A DNA stretch of 64,000 bases from Pleomorphovibrio marinus (GCF_003347495.1 NZ_QCXY01000006.1:186001-250000); one strand, 5' to 3'. Counted from the first letter of the stretch, positions 8,652-17,172 are shown. Notes: generated from the sequence alone by a model not told the origin. Numbers and translations are program-made.

Positions 8652-9419
8652 ATGTCATTCTCTAACAACCTCAAATGGCTGAGGCGCAATGCAGGATTGA
8701 CGCAGGAAGCTCTATCAGAGAAGCTCGGTGTTCGCCGTCCCATGATTTCTGCCTATGAAGACGGCAGGTCCAAGCCCAAAATGGAAGCAGTGGCCACTAT
8801 TGCGAAGACCTTTGAGGTTTCCATCGATGACCTGGTCCAGAGAGATTTGGCCAAGGAGGGCCGTTCAGGTTTTGGACGGTTTCCTGTTGAGGTGCTTACG
8901 GTAGCAGTGGATGTGCATGGGGAAGAACAAATTACTCTGGTACCCCAAAAGGCGGCGGCGGGGTATCTCAATGGGTATGCTGACGCGGAGTACTTTGAGA
9001 AGTTGCCCCAGTTTAAACTTCCCCAACTCCCTACGGGGAAAACCTACAGGGCCTTTGAGTTAAGTGGGGACAGTATGCTTCCCCTTGGCCCAGGTACGGT
9101 GATAATTGGGGCCTACCTTGATCAATTGCTGGAAATAAAAAATGGTATGACCTATATTTTGGTGACAAAATCGGAGGGGGTGGTTTACAAAAGGGCATTT
9201 AATTATTTGAAAGAAAAAGGGAAGCTATATTTGGTTTCCGATAACGAGTTCTATAAACCGTTTGAGGTACCTGCCTCCGAGGTACTTGAAGTATGGGAGG
9301 CCAAAGCCTATATCAGCACATCCTTTCCTGACTCAAAACATTCAAATGTGGAACTTACCCTCAAAGATTTAGCCGATATGATTCAGGAAGTCAAAAACGA
9401 AATCAGGAAATGCCAATAA
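8652..9419 (+). CDS. XRE-family repressor with LexA-like S24 domain
   Basis: A 255-residue transcription factor. Residues about 5-62 form a helix-turn-helix of the XRE/Cro-CI type (LTQEALSEKLGVRRPMISAYEDG). The C-terminal half is an S24/LexA-type domain with the serine in SGDSM (about Ser141), the lysine in VVYKRAF (about Lys180), and an Ala-Gly pair in KAAAGYL (about 103-104) that could be a self-cleavage site. I chose ATG 8652 because the upstream in-frame codon at 8646 is TTG. It is co-directional with the small ORF 13 nt upstream. Targets are unknown; no phage genes or SOS-type polymerase genes lie nearby, so a stress or metabolite switch is as likely as phage control. Confidence 0.88.
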   Translation: MSFSNNLKWLRRNAGLTQEALSEKLGVRRPMISAYEDGRSKPKMEAVATIAKTFEVSIDDLVQRDLAKEGRSGFGRFPVEVLTVAVDVHGEEQITLVPQKAAAGYLNGYADAEYFEKLPQFKLPQLPTGKTYRAFELSGDSMLPLGPGTVIIGAYLDQLLEIKNGMTYILVTKSEGVVYKRAFNYLKEKGKLYLVSDNEFYKPFEVPASEVLEVWEAKAYISTSFPDSKHSNVELTLKDLADMIQEVKNEIRKCQ

Positions 9420-9455
9420 AAAAGGCCATCCTAAGGGACAGCCATTTTTATTAAT
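9418..9455 (+). terminator. Probable terminator after the XRE regulator
   Basis: An A-run is followed by GGCCATCC, a TAAG loop and GGACAGCC, pairing with a two-base internal mismatch, then ATTTTTATT. It starts at the stop codon of the regulator. Confidence 0.5.
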
Positions 9456-9550
9456 TGATCAACCTAATAAATGCTCATGAAATTTACATTATGAGTTTTT
9501 TGTTGGAATTTGACTTGCCCCTTTGTATTCCCTGCGTATTTACAGGGGGT

Positions 9551-10324
9551 TTATGGCAGTAGTTGGCTCAGTCTTTCAAATTCCTCCTGAATTTTCTTTT
9601 TTGCATCAAAGCCTTCATCTAAGTTAATTAATCCCTCTCCAAATTCATGCCAAAATCCATCCCCACAATCGATATAATTACCTTCCTTAGTGGGTTCGCT
9701 GGAGGTGGCCGTTCCGTAGTCATAATCGGGAAGGAATATGCAGGCAAGGAGGTCTTTGGCTTCTTGCCATTCTAAAATTTGTTCGGCACCATTACAGCAA
9801 AACACAAACTTTCGGGTTGCAAATTTGAAGGTTAGCTCGTATAGCATTGTCTTATTGTGGGTTACCTGCTTGTACCTTATCTGCAGAGGAGCTTCCTTTT
9901 TACTAATTTCGTAGATGGCCTGAATTAACTCCTGACTGTAATAATGCCACTCCTTAGGATTTAATGCTATGCTTCTGACAATTTTTCCATGCTTGTCCTT
10001 TGCCAGCACCTTAATTCCCCCTTGGTCATCCAACATTTTCTGGTGGGACCATTTGGAGTTGGAGTAAAGGTTTTTGAGTACGGGTTCCCAGATTTTGGGT
10101 AATTCCCCTACAAAGCTAAAATCATCATTGAGGCTAAAGCCCTCATTTAGGATTTCTTCTTCAGAAAGCTCTTCCCTGTCCAAATAATTGATGTCGAATT
10201 GGGTATTTATGAAGTTTTTACCAAAAACCAATTTGATTTTAAACTGATGGGAATAAGGGGCAGGGATTTCACCACTATGGAATTCTATTTCTAATCTAAT
10301 AATATCCTCAGACTTAATATGCAT
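9551..10324 (-). CDS. Conserved-type hypothetical cytoplasmic protein
   Basis: A 257-residue soluble protein with no signal peptide or membrane helix, acidic overall. It is predicted mixed alpha/beta, with a Cys pair in KFVFCCNGAEQ (about residues 175-176) and an aromatic segment DGFWHEFGEGLINLDEGF near the end. I do not recognise a family. It stands alone on the minus strand, divergent from the oxygenase gene, and has a possible own promoter at 10367-10374. A housekeeping or regulatory role cannot be told from sequence. Confidence 0.7.
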   Translation of the reverse strand: MHIKSEDIIRLEIEFHSGEIPAPYSHQFKIKLVFGKNFINTQFDINYLDREELSEEEILNEGFSLNDDFSFVGELPKIWEPVLKNLYSNSKWSHQKMLDDQGGIKVLAKDKHGKIVRSIALNPKEWHYYSQELIQAIYEISKKEAPLQIRYKQVTHNKTMLYELTFKFATRKFVFCCNGAEQILEWQEAKDLLACIFLPDYDYGTATSSEPTKEGNYIDCGDGFWHEFGEGLINLDEGFDAKKKIQEEFERLSQLLP

Positions 10325-10366
10325 ACTGAATTAGAATGGTATGAATTTAAAATTAGGTGTTTCGTC

Positions 10367-10374
10367 CAAAAATA
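10367..10374 (-). promoter_or_regulatory. Predicted -7 box for the gene ending at 9551
   Basis: On the minus strand this reads TATTTTTG (TAnnTTTG), 42 nt before the ATG at 10324. A TTTG at 10389-10392 is a little close (14 nt) for a -33 element. Confidence 0.35.
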
Positions 10375-10467
10375 GTTCATTTAATTTACAAAAAGGTTTG
10401 GTTATGGGGCAACTGGGCAAATCATATAGCATTATTGATCAAATTCTAGGCCATTTGGTTAATGTGT

Positions 10468-10475
10468 TATATTTG
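10468..10475 (+). promoter_or_regulatory. Predicted -7 box for the 2OG-Fe(II) oxygenase gene
   Basis: TATATTTG matches the Bacteroidota TAnnTTTG -7 element exactly. Transcription would start near 10482, so the coding start must be at 10488 or 10500, not at the upstream in-frame ATG at 10341. Confidence 0.45.
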
Positions 10476-10487
10476 CGGAGAACTTTA

Positions 10488-11117
10488 ATGCCACTTGCTA
10501 TGCATATTTCTAAAAAAAACCAGATTATCGCTGAAGGGCTATATGAAAAAGGCTGGATAATCATGGACGATTATATCAATGAGGAATTTCGTGATTCCCT
10601 ATTGAAAGAGCAACAGGATATTTTGCGGCATGGTCAGTTCAGGCATGCGGGAATCGGTAAGGGGGATTCCTTCGCAATCAAGCCAGAGATCAGAAGTGAT
10701 AAGGTGTTTTGGATGGAAGAGGGGGAATTGTCCCCTATGCAGGAAAGCTTTTGGAAAAAAATGGAGGCTTTGAGAGAAAAGATCAACCAAAGGTGCTTTT
10801 TAGGTCTTCGCTCTTTCGAAAGCCATTTTGCCATGTACCCTCCAGGCTCCTTTTACTTGCGGCACCTGGATCAATTTCAAAGCGTGGCCTATAGGATGGT
10901 AACTGTCATCCTGTATTTAAACCATGGGTGGAAGGAAGAAGATGGGGGTGCTCTACGGATTTATTTTCCAGATGAGAATGGCATAGAAAAGGGATTGGAT
11001 ATTTATCCAGTTGGAGGGAGGTTAGTTTGCTTTTTGAGCGGGGAAATCCCCCACGAGGTGATGACCACCAAGAAGGAGCGAATCAGTATTACGGGTTGGT
11101 TTAGAAATATCGATTAA
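10488..11117 (+). CDS. 2OG-Fe(II) oxygenase, prolyl-4-hydroxylase-like
   Basis: A roughly 209-residue non-haem iron dioxygenase using 2-oxoglutarate and O2, probably hydroxylating a protein or small-molecule substrate. The iron ligands are visible: His and Asp in RHLDQF (about 126 and 128 in this numbering) and the distal His in EIPHEV (about 189). An Arg in ERISITGWF binds the 2-oxoglutarate carboxylate. The open frame extends back to 10341, but that extension looks non-coding and a good -7 box lies at 10468-10475, so I place the start at 10488 (10500 is an alternative). It is convergent with the DUF2141 gene, with 7 nt between stop codons. The substrate is not predictable here. Confidence 0.85.
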   Translation: MPLAMHISKKNQIIAEGLYEKGWIIMDDYINEEFRDSLLKEQQDILRHGQFRHAGIGKGDSFAIKPEIRSDKVFWMEEGELSPMQESFWKKMEALREKINQRCFLGLRSFESHFAMYPPGSFYLRHLDQFQSVAYRMVTVILYLNHGWKEEDGGALRIYFPDENGIEKGLDIYPVGGRLVCFLSGEIPHEVMTTKKERISITGWFRNID

Positions 11118-11124
11118 ACTTGGC

Positions 11125-11544
11125 CTATTTCAATTTTATATTTATCTGATTTTTTTTGCCTTGAGTGATTTCAAACGCTGCGTCTTCAAAGGAGGGAGGA
11201 CCCATAGTCCCACTTGCATTATTGGAAAAACCATACCTGTCCTTAGGGATACCAAACAACCCTTTTCTCATTTTACCATCCGCATCAGGGTCATGAAAAG
11301 TGGAAATGGCGTAAGTCCCATCCGGAAGATCTGATACAGTGATTTGGGCCTGGTTGTTTTCTACTGGTACGCTCAAACTTTTAAAGGCTTTTTCAGGAGA
11401 ATCTGGAAAACCCTCCTTGTCCTTGAAAAGTAAAATTTGCACCACCCCCTGGTTGTCCTTGGTATTGGTAATTACAATTTCCAATTCCCCGTTTAATGGA
11501 GCACACATGGCTAAAAGATAAAGGCATAATTGGACGAATATCAT
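11125..11544 (-). CDS. DUF2141 secreted protein
   Basis: A 139-residue protein with an N-terminal signal peptide (MIFVQLCLYLLAMCAPLNG) followed by a beta-sandwich domain that matches the DUF2141 pattern: GVVQILLFKDKEGFP, LPDGTYAISTFHDPDADG, and GFSNNASGTMGPPSFEDA. DUF2141 proteins are exported and of unknown role. The start at 11544 is chosen because its ATG overlaps the TGA of menE (ATGA at 11541-11544), the usual sign of translational coupling; the longer in-frame extension to 11601 lies inside menE. The pairing with a menaquinone gene may be only positional. Confidence 0.85.
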   Translation of the reverse strand: MIFVQLCLYLLAMCAPLNGELEIVITNTKDNQGVVQILLFKDKEGFPDSPEKAFKSLSVPVENNQAQITVSDLPDGTYAISTFHDPDADGKMRKGLFGIPKDRYGFSNNASGTMGPPSFEDAAFEITQGKKNQINIKLK

Positions 11545-12623
11545 AATTTCAGTTTTTCTGTGGTTTTTACGCGATTGATTTTTCCAGAAGGAGTAGTGCA
11601 AAATTCATCCACTTGAAGCACCTCCTTCGGATACTTGTAAGGATGAAGCTTTGATTTAAGTGCTGCCATGCACTTGGATAAATCCTGGGTTGATAGCTTG
11701 CCTTCGAAAATCAATATTACTTTTTCTCCTAACAATTCATCGCTTGCTTTAGTAATAATGAAACGATTTACTGGAAGGTACTGTTGCCAAACCGGTTCAA
11801 TTTCTCTTTCGAGCTCCTCAACAAAAATCTTATATCCCCCGGAATTGATTACAAAATCAAACCTTCCTTTCCATATAAATTCATTCTTTCCAGTCAATTC
11901 AACAATGTCATTGGTCAAAAAGCCAGATTGAATACCTGTGGGTGATTTGACATAAAGCCTGCCACTGGCATCTGCATCAATATCCACGCCAGGAAGGGTC
12001 TTGTAAATCAAGGGGCCCTTCGATTTTAGGTCCGCAAGGGCTATATGTGAAACCGTCTCGGTCATGCCAAAGGTCTGAAAAAAGTTACCAGACCAACTCC
12101 TCAGTTCCTCCCTTAGCCTTTCAGAACTGGGCGCACCCCCAATAAGGAAGTTTTTTGTATTGCCCAATACCCGGCCTCTTTCCTTAAACCGCAGGGCTTT
12201 TTCCACTTGCATCGGCACCATGGCTACTAAGTCATAATCTGTGTGGGGTAACCGGGCGGGGAATAAGGAGGAAGGGGACACGATATGTAATTCGGACTCC
12301 CAAACCATCCCTCTTACCAACATCATTTTACCTGCAATCATGGCTGTATTTAGACAGCACAACAACTTGGGCTGGTTTTCCAATTTCAGAAACTCCCCCG
12401 TCATTTGGGCACTTTTTTCCATTTTGTCTCTCTCTACCTGTATAGGTTTCGGGGCTCCTGTGGAACCGGAAGTATGCAGTTCAAACAGGTTCTGGCCAGA
12501 AAGCCAATCTTGGCAAAAAGAAAGTGCCTCCTTCAGATAGGCCGATTCTTCGGTATCCCAATCCCCTCTTTTGATCTCTTCAAAAGAATAGGTGTTTCCC
12601 AATGTTTTGATTTTTCCCGTCAT
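11541..12623 (-). CDS. menE: o-Succinylbenzoate-CoA ligase-like AMP-binding enzyme
   Basis: A 360-residue member of the adenylate-forming superfamily, predicted to activate o-succinylbenzoate to its CoA thioester in menaquinone synthesis. The phosphate-binding loop LFELHTSGSTGAPKP is near residue 50; the later motifs FQTFGMTETVSHIAL and FIWKGRFDFVINSGGYKI are present, and the catalytic lysine region PSGKINRVKT is near the C-terminus. The protein lacks roughly the first 100 residues of longer MenE proteins, a shape I associate with Bacteroidota MenE rather than truncation. It is divergent from menB at 12737, which supports the menaquinone assignment. Confidence 0.85.
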   Translation of the reverse strand: MTGKIKTLGNTYSFEEIKRGDWDTEESAYLKEALSFCQDWLSGQNLFELHTSGSTGAPKPIQVERDKMEKSAQMTGEFLKLENQPKLLCCLNTAMIAGKMMLVRGMVWESELHIVSPSSLFPARLPHTDYDLVAMVPMQVEKALRFKERGRVLGNTKNFLIGGAPSSERLREELRSWSGNFFQTFGMTETVSHIALADLKSKGPLIYKTLPGVDIDADASGRLYVKSPTGIQSGFLTNDIVELTGKNEFIWKGRFDFVINSGGYKIFVEELEREIEPVWQQYLPVNRFIITKASDELLGEKVILIFEGKLSTQDLSKCMAALKSKLHPYKYPKEVLQVDEFCTTPSGKINRVKTTEKLKL

Positions 12624-12736
12624 TTATGGTAAAACGTTTCGGTATTTGCAATATTAGCCCTAAACAGGTATTCCATAACATAAAACCATCAAAAAATCAT
12701 CCTTGACTGTTATCTTGCAGTTAAAACCATAAAAAG

Positions 12737-13573
12737 ATGATGGATTGGAATACTGTAAAGAATTTTGAGGACATTACGTATAAAAAGTGTAATGGAGTTG
12801 CCAGGATAGCCTTTAATAGGCCTGAAGTGAGAAATGCCTTTAGGCCAAAGACAACAATCGAGCTTTATGAGGCTTTTTTGGATGCACGGGAAGACACTTC
12901 TATAGGTGTAGTCCTCTTGTCTGCTGAAGGCCCCTCCTCCAAGGATGGGGTTTACTCTTTTTGCAGCGGAGGGGATCAAAAGGCCCGTGGCCATCAAGGC
13001 TATGTAGGGGAGGACGGAATGCACAGGTTGAATATATTGGAAGTTCAGCGACTGATTCGGTTTATGCCCAAAGTGGTGATTGCAGTAGTGCCAGGATGGG
13101 CAGTGGGTGGGGGGCATAGCCTTCATGTGGTTTGTGATCTTACTTTGGCAAGTAAGGAGCATGCCATTTTTAAGCAGACAGATGCAGATGTTACCAGTTT
13201 TGATGGTGGCTATGGCTCAGCCTATTTGGCCAAAATGGTGGGACAAAAGCGAGCCAGGGAAATATTTTTTCTTGGGAGGAATTATTCTGCCCAGGAAGCC
13301 TATGAAATGGGAATGGTAAATGCCGTAGTTGACCATGCGGAGTTAGAGTCCACAGCCTACGAATGGGCTCAGGAAATTTTGGAAAAATCTCCTACCTCGA
13401 TAAAAATGCTGAAATTCGCCTTCAACCTCACAGATGATGGCATGGTAGGGCAGCAGGTTTTTGCAGGGGAGGCCACAAGGTTGGCTTATATGACAGAGGA
13501 GGCAAAAGAGGGAAGAAATGCGTTTTTGGAAAAAAGAAAGCCCAATTTTAAAAACATCAAATGGATACCATAG
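12737..13573 (+). CDS. menB: 1,4-Dihydroxy-2-naphthoyl-CoA synthase
   Basis: A 278-residue crotonase-fold enzyme that closes the second ring of the naphthoquinone in menaquinone synthesis. Hallmarks are FCSGGDQKARG (about 75-85), the oxyanion-hole glycines in PGWAVGGGHSLH (about 119-130) and FKQTDADVTSFDGGYGSAYLA (about 145-164). The aspartate in QTDAD (about 149), where E. coli MenB has a glycine, is the mark of the bicarbonate-independent type as I recall it. It lies 113 nt from the divergent menE. The aldo/keto reductase starts 32 nt downstream and may be co-transcribed. Other men genes (menF, D, C, A) are not in this window. Confidence 0.93.
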   Translation: MMDWNTVKNFEDITYKKCNGVARIAFNRPEVRNAFRPKTTIELYEAFLDAREDTSIGVVLLSAEGPSSKDGVYSFCSGGDQKARGHQGYVGEDGMHRLNILEVQRLIRFMPKVVIAVVPGWAVGGGHSLHVVCDLTLASKEHAIFKQTDADVTSFDGGYGSAYLAKMVGQKRAREIFFLGRNYSAQEAYEMGMVNAVVDHAELESTAYEWAQEILEKSPTSIKMLKFAFNLTDDGMVGQQVFAGEATRLAYMTEEAKEGRNAFLEKRKPNFKNIKWIP

Positions 13574-13605
13574 TTGTTTGCTCAACTAAAAAAACAACAA
13601 CTAGA

Positions 13606-14559
13606 ATGAAAGAAGTAAAATTAGGAAAATTCAGTTTGAAAAGTTCTCCGATAATTTTTGGGTGCAATGTTTTTGGATGGACGCTTAACGAAACGGAGTC
13701 TTTTGATATGTTGGACAGACTATTGGATATGGGTCTTGATACCCTTGACACCGCAGATGTATACAGTCGATGGGTGGAGGGCAATAGGGGAGGAGAATCC
13801 GAAAGTATTATTGGGAAGTGGATGAAGCAGAATTCCAATAGGGAAAAAATCAACCTGATCACCAAGGTGGGTTCGGATATGGGGCAGGGAAAAAAAGACC
13901 TCAGTGAACCCTATATTTTAAAGGCAGTCGAAGAAAGCCTGAGACGTCTTCAAACTGACTATATAGACATTTACCTGACCCATTGGGACGATGACCTCAC
14001 GCCTGTGGAGGAAACATTAGGGGCCTACGACAAATTGCTAAATGCGGGAAAGATACGGGCCATTGGAGCGTGTAATCTTTCCAAAGATAGGCTTTCTGCC
14101 TCTCTGAAAGCACACAAATCTCTTGATTTGCCAAAATATGAAGTTTTTCAACCGGAGTACAACCTGTATGACAGGGATGGGTATGAAAAAAGCACATTAA
14201 AAATTTGCGAGGAAGAGGGCCTTGGTGTGATTTGCTATTACTCCTTGGCCATGGGGTTTTTGAGTGGCAAATACAGGACTCCAGAGGATAAAACCAAAAG
14301 TCAAAGGGGAGAAGCCATTTCCAAAAAATACATGAATGATAAGGGTTGGGCAATTTTGAGGGTTATGGATAAACTGGCAGAGAAACACCAAGTCTGCCAT
14401 TCTGCCATCGCCCTTTCCTGGTTGATGCATCAACCTATGGTAAGTGCTCCTATTGCCAGTGCGACAAAGTACTCCCATCTAAGGGCCTTTGAAGAGGCAC
14501 TTACATTAAAATTAGAGCCGGAGGATCTCCAGGCCCTGGATATGGCAAGTAAGCCCTAA
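13606..14559 (+). CDS. Aldo/keto reductase
   Basis: A roughly 317-residue NADPH-dependent oxidoreductase with a TIM-barrel fold. The catalytic tetrad can be seen: Asp/Tyr in DTADVYSRW, Lys in LITKVGSD and His in IYLTHWDDD. It is of the YajO/Gpr-like type that handles aldehydes or sugars; the substrate is uncertain. The frame is open back to 13561, inside menB, but the extension is lysine/threonine-rich and unlike the family, so I start at MKEVKLGKF (13606). It follows menB by 32 nt on the same strand, so probable co-transcription. Confidence 0.88.
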   Translation: MKEVKLGKFSLKSSPIIFGCNVFGWTLNETESFDMLDRLLDMGLDTLDTADVYSRWVEGNRGGESESIIGKWMKQNSNREKINLITKVGSDMGQGKKDLSEPYILKAVEESLRRLQTDYIDIYLTHWDDDLTPVEETLGAYDKLLNAGKIRAIGACNLSKDRLSASLKAHKSLDLPKYEVFQPEYNLYDRDGYEKSTLKICEEEGLGVICYYSLAMGFLSGKYRTPEDKTKSQRGEAISKKYMNDKGWAILRVMDKLAEKHQVCHSAIALSWLMHQPMVSAPIASATKYSHLRAFEEALTLKLEPEDLQALDMASKP

Positions 14560-14579
14560 TAAAGAGCTGATGATAAAAA

Positions 14580-14600
14580 AAAGGGGATTTACTCCCCTTT
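14580..14600 (-). terminator. Intrinsic terminator overlapping the crotonase stop codon
   Basis: AAAGGGG (14580-14586) pairs with CCCCTTT (14594-14600), and an A-run before the left arm (14575-14582) gives a T-tract on the minus strand. The crotonase stop codon at 14589-14591 is in the loop. It is suited to termination of the minus-strand gene only. Confidence 0.75.
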
Positions 14601-15374
14601 AAATACCGGATCTCTTTTTTCTAGAAAGGCCTTTGTGCCTTCACGGTAATCTTCCGACTTTACACATCTGGCGAAACTGTTGGCCTCAATTTGGTAACCG
14701 TTTTCCCCACTTGTGTATACCGCGTTTACACAGTCGATAATCATTCCGATGGAAAGAGGGGCTTTTTTCATTATTTTCTGAAGGATGCCTTCTGCTTTTG
14801 CGATTGCCGTGTCCTTGGTAGGCTCCACATAATTTAAAAGCCCGAGTTTCAAGGCCTCATCCGCGTCCAACATATCCCCGGTCATTAAAATCTCGGTAGC
14901 TTTAGTACGACCAATGAGCTGGGTTAAGCGTTGGGTTCCACCGTAGCCTGGAATAATCCCAAGATTTACTTCAGGTTGCCCAAATTTCGCATTTGCTGTC
15001 GCGATACGCATATGACAGGCAATAGCCAATTCGCATCCCCCTCCTAAAGCATATCCGTTTACCACGGCGATTACAGGTTTATGGCAGGACTCCACATTGT
15101 GAAGCACCTCCTGACCGAATTCAGCAAATTTTCTGGCATTCAGCTCATTAAGTTCCGCAATTTCATTAATATCTGCACCTGCAACGAAAGCTTTCTCTCC
15201 GGCTCCTGTCAGGATTACCCCTCTGATTGACTTGTTGTCATTTACTTCATTAAAGATATTGTTTAACTCTTCAAGAGTATTGTAATTCAATGCGTTAAGC
15301 TTAGATTCTCTGCTAATGGTGAGATATAAAACCCCGTCCCTGTTTTGCGAAAGAATATTTTTTTGTTCTGCCAT
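14589..15374 (-). CDS. Enoyl-CoA hydratase/isomerase family protein
   Basis: A 261-residue crotonase, of the size of short-chain enoyl-CoA hydratases (ECHS1/FadB-like). The oxyanion-hole motifs are KAFVAGADINEI (about 66-77) and VNGYALGGGCELAIACH (about 104-120); the two catalytic glutamates sit in GGCELA and QPEVNLGIIPGYGG. It therefore probably hydrates short-chain 2-enoyl-CoA, in fatty acid or branched-chain amino acid catabolism. It is monocistronic, with a perfect TTTG-N19-TAnnTTTG promoter just upstream (15398-15428, minus strand) and its own terminator. Confidence 0.9.
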   Translation of the reverse strand: MAEQKNILSQNRDGVLYLTISRESKLNALNYNTLEELNNIFNEVNDNKSIRGVILTGAGEKAFVAGADINEIAELNELNARKFAEFGQEVLHNVESCHKPVIAVVNGYALGGGCELAIACHMRIATANAKFGQPEVNLGIIPGYGGTQRLTQLIGRTKATEILMTGDMLDADEALKLGLLNYVEPTKDTAIAKAEGILQKIMKKAPLSIGMIIDCVNAVYTSGENGYQIEANSFARCVKSEDYREGTKAFLEKRDPVFKGE

Positions 15375-15397
15375 CCGATATGTTGAATGTTAAGTCT

Positions 15398-15428
15398 CAA
15401 ATATACTAGGTCGGCATTCAAACACAAA
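15398..15428 (-). promoter_or_regulatory. Consensus Bacteroidota promoter for the crotonase gene
   Basis: Read on the minus strand: TTTG (15428-15425), a 19-nt spacer and TATATTTG (15405-15398). This matches TTTG-N19-TAnnTTTG without mismatch. It gives a short leader before the ATG at 15374. Confidence 0.7.
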
Positions 15429-15530
15429 AAAATCTTTCAAAAAAGCTTATTGGGTATTATAGCTGATTTAAATAATATACACTTTAAAATGTATTTCAAA
15501 ATAAATAATAAGTGTTTTATCATTAGGATT

Positions 15531-15573
15531 TATCCCCAACTTAAGGCATTATTACTGGGGATACACCAAGGTG
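15531..15573. other. Small hairpins upstream of the isocitrate dehydrogenase promoter
   Basis: TATCCCC (15531-15537) pairs with GGGGATA (15557-15563), directly followed by CACC-AA-GGTG (15564-15573). No clear T-tract. It may be a regulatory site or the end of an undetected transcript. Confidence 0.25.
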
Positions 15574-15646
15574 TAAGGATGGATATGTGTTAAAAGGAAA
15601 ACTTTTCAACTTTCCATATAAATTAAGGGGTAGATTATCCTGTTGT

Positions 15647-15680
15647 TTTGGTACTGGTCTTTCTTTTATTTCTATTTTTG
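15647..15680 (+). promoter_or_regulatory. Predicted promoter for isocitrate dehydrogenase
   Basis: TTTG at 15647-15650, 22-nt spacer, TATTTTTG at 15673-15680 (TAnnTTTG). The start site near 15687 favours the ATG at 15718 over the in-frame ATG at 15694. Confidence 0.5.
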
Positions 15681-15717
15681 TACTTAAATTATAATGTATT
15701 TAGCTAATTTATTTTGT

Positions 15718-17172
15718 ATGTCAAAGACCAAAATTACAGTTGCATACGGGGATGGGATTGGTCCCGAAATCATGAAGGCCACTCTTGACATCCTAGATGC
15801 AGCAGGTGCTCAACTCGAAAAGGATGTAATAGAAATAGGGGAACAGGTTTATCTTAAGGGAATAAGTTCAGGCATTGAACCGAGGGCATGGGATTCCCTA
15901 AGGGAAACGAAGGTGTTTTTGAAGTCCCCCATCACCACTCCGCAGGGCGGGGGGTTCAAGAGTTTGAATGTCACTACCAGAAAAACTCTTGGGCTATATG
16001 CCAATGTAAGGCCTTGCAAGGCCTACTCTCCTTTCGTAAAGACACATTTCCCCAAAACGGATATGGTCATTATCCGAGAAAATGAGGAAGATCTATATGC
16101 AGGGATTGAACATAGGCAAACCGAGGAAGTTTACCAGTGCCTAAAGCTTATTTCAAGACCAGGTAGTGAAAAAATCATCAGATATGCCTTTGAATACGCA
16201 AAAAAATATAACAGAAAAAAAGTCACTTGCATGACCAAAGACAATATCATGAAACTTGCCGACGGTTTGTTTCATAAGGTATTTATTGAAGTGGCAAGGG
16301 AATATCCCGACATTGAGGCTGACCATAAGATTATTGACATAGGCACGGCACTGGTCGCCGATAAGCCTGAAATGTTTGACGTGATCGTTACCCTAAACCT
16401 GTATGGGGACATCATTTCTGATGTGGCTGCCCAAATCACGGGTTCCGTTGGCCTGGGGGGATCCTCCAATGTGGGTGAGGATGTAGCTATGTTTGAAGCC
16501 ATACACGGATCGGCACCGGATATAGCTGGAATGGATATCGCAAACCCGTCGGGCTTGTTGAATGGAGCTATTATGATGCTGGTTCATATCGGCCAGCCAG
16601 AGATAGCCGAAAAAATCAGTAACGCATGGATGAAGACCCTGGAAGATGGGTTTCATACCGGGGATATCTACCAAGAATCCATTTCCAAAAAGAAAGTGGG
16701 TACTCAGGAATTTGCCAAAGCCGTGATAGAAAGGCTAGGGCATAAACCCAATTCCATGAAGCCGGCAATATTTGCCAAAGAAAAAAGGGGCGGTACAGGA
16801 TCAGTAGTGTTGTCTGAGAGACAGCCCCTCAAAAAAGAGCTTATTGGGGTGGATGTATTTATCGATTGGAAGGAAAATGGTAGGGATGCCAATGTGATTG
16901 GGGAAAAACTGCGATCAGTGGATGCAGACGGCCTTAAAATGCAGCTAATCACAAATAGGGGCGTGAAGGTATATCCAGAAGGAATGAAAGAAACTTTTTG
17001 TTCCGACCATTGGAGGATCCGGTTTTTTAATGCCGACGAATCCAAAATCAGCCATGAGCAGGTTATCAGTATTTTGCATCAGATGATGGCGTTGCAACTT
17101 GATTTCATAAAGATTGAAAACCTATATACCTTTGATGGCGAAAGAGGCTTTTCCCTTGCCCAAGGTGAATAA
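15718..17172 (+). CDS. icd: Isocitrate dehydrogenase, NADP-type with C-terminal extension
   Basis: A 484-residue beta-decarboxylating dehydrogenase that oxidises isocitrate to 2-oxoglutarate in the TCA cycle. Family motifs: VAYGDGIGPEIM near the start, IRENEEDLYAGIEHRQ, the GTALVADKPEMFDVIVTLNLYGDIISD region, and GSVGLGGSSNVG, followed by EAIHGSAPDIAG. The C-terminal 140 or so residues are an added domain as in the Thermus-type enzyme, which distinguishes it from the 330-360-residue isopropylmalate dehydrogenases. The start at 15718 (MSKTKITVAYG) agrees with the predicted promoter. Cofactor preference is inferred from family size, not from proven residues. Confidence 0.85.
   Translation: MSKTKITVAYGDGIGPEIMKATLDILDAAGAQLEKDVIEIGEQVYLKGISSGIEPRAWDSLRETKVFLKSPITTPQGGGFKSLNVTTRKTLGLYANVRPCKAYSPFVKTHFPKTDMVIIRENEEDLYAGIEHRQTEEVYQCLKLISRPGSEKIIRYAFEYAKKYNRKKVTCMTKDNIMKLADGLFHKVFIEVAREYPDIEADHKIIDIGTALVADKPEMFDVIVTLNLYGDIISDVAAQITGSVGLGGSSNVGEDVAMFEAIHGSAPDIAGMDIANPSGLLNGAIMMLVHIGQPEIAEKISNAWMKTLEDGFHTGDIYQESISKKKVGTQEFAKAVIERLGHKPNSMKPAIFAKEKRGGTGSVVLSERQPLKKELIGVDVFIDWKENGRDANVIGEKLRSVDADGLKMQLITNRGVKVYPEGMKETFCSDHWRIRFFNADESKISHEQVISILHQMMALQLDFIKIENLYTFDGERGFSLAQGE

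Larger units (their letters stand above)
15375..15717. other. Intergenic region between crotonase and isocitrate dehydrogenase
   Basis: It holds two divergent predicted promoters (15398-15428 minus, 15647-15680 plus) and a hairpin pair at 15531-15573. A 68-codon open frame at 15387-15593 has poor coding character (Lys/Ile/Phe-rich) and is rejected. Otherwise AT-rich, with nothing else seen. Confidence 0.5.

Noticed and set aside
8381-9419. XRE-S24 regulator as a prophage repressor
   Set aside because: No integrase, structural or lysis genes are nearby and flanking genes are ordinary chromosomal ones.
10341-10487. N-terminal extension of the 2OG oxygenase
   Set aside because: Non-family sequence with a -7 box at 10468-10475 within it, so transcription starts after this ATG.
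11541-12623. menE as an N-terminally truncated pseudogene
   Set aside because: It is shorter than many MenE proteins but all core motifs are intact, and this length is usual in Bacteroidota as I recall it; no remnant of an N-terminal domain lies upstream.
15387-15593. 68-codon ORF upstream of icd
   Set aside because: Composition is Lys/Ile/Phe-rich as expected for AT-rich intergenic DNA, it overlaps a consensus minus-strand promoter, and it contains a hairpin; no domain character.
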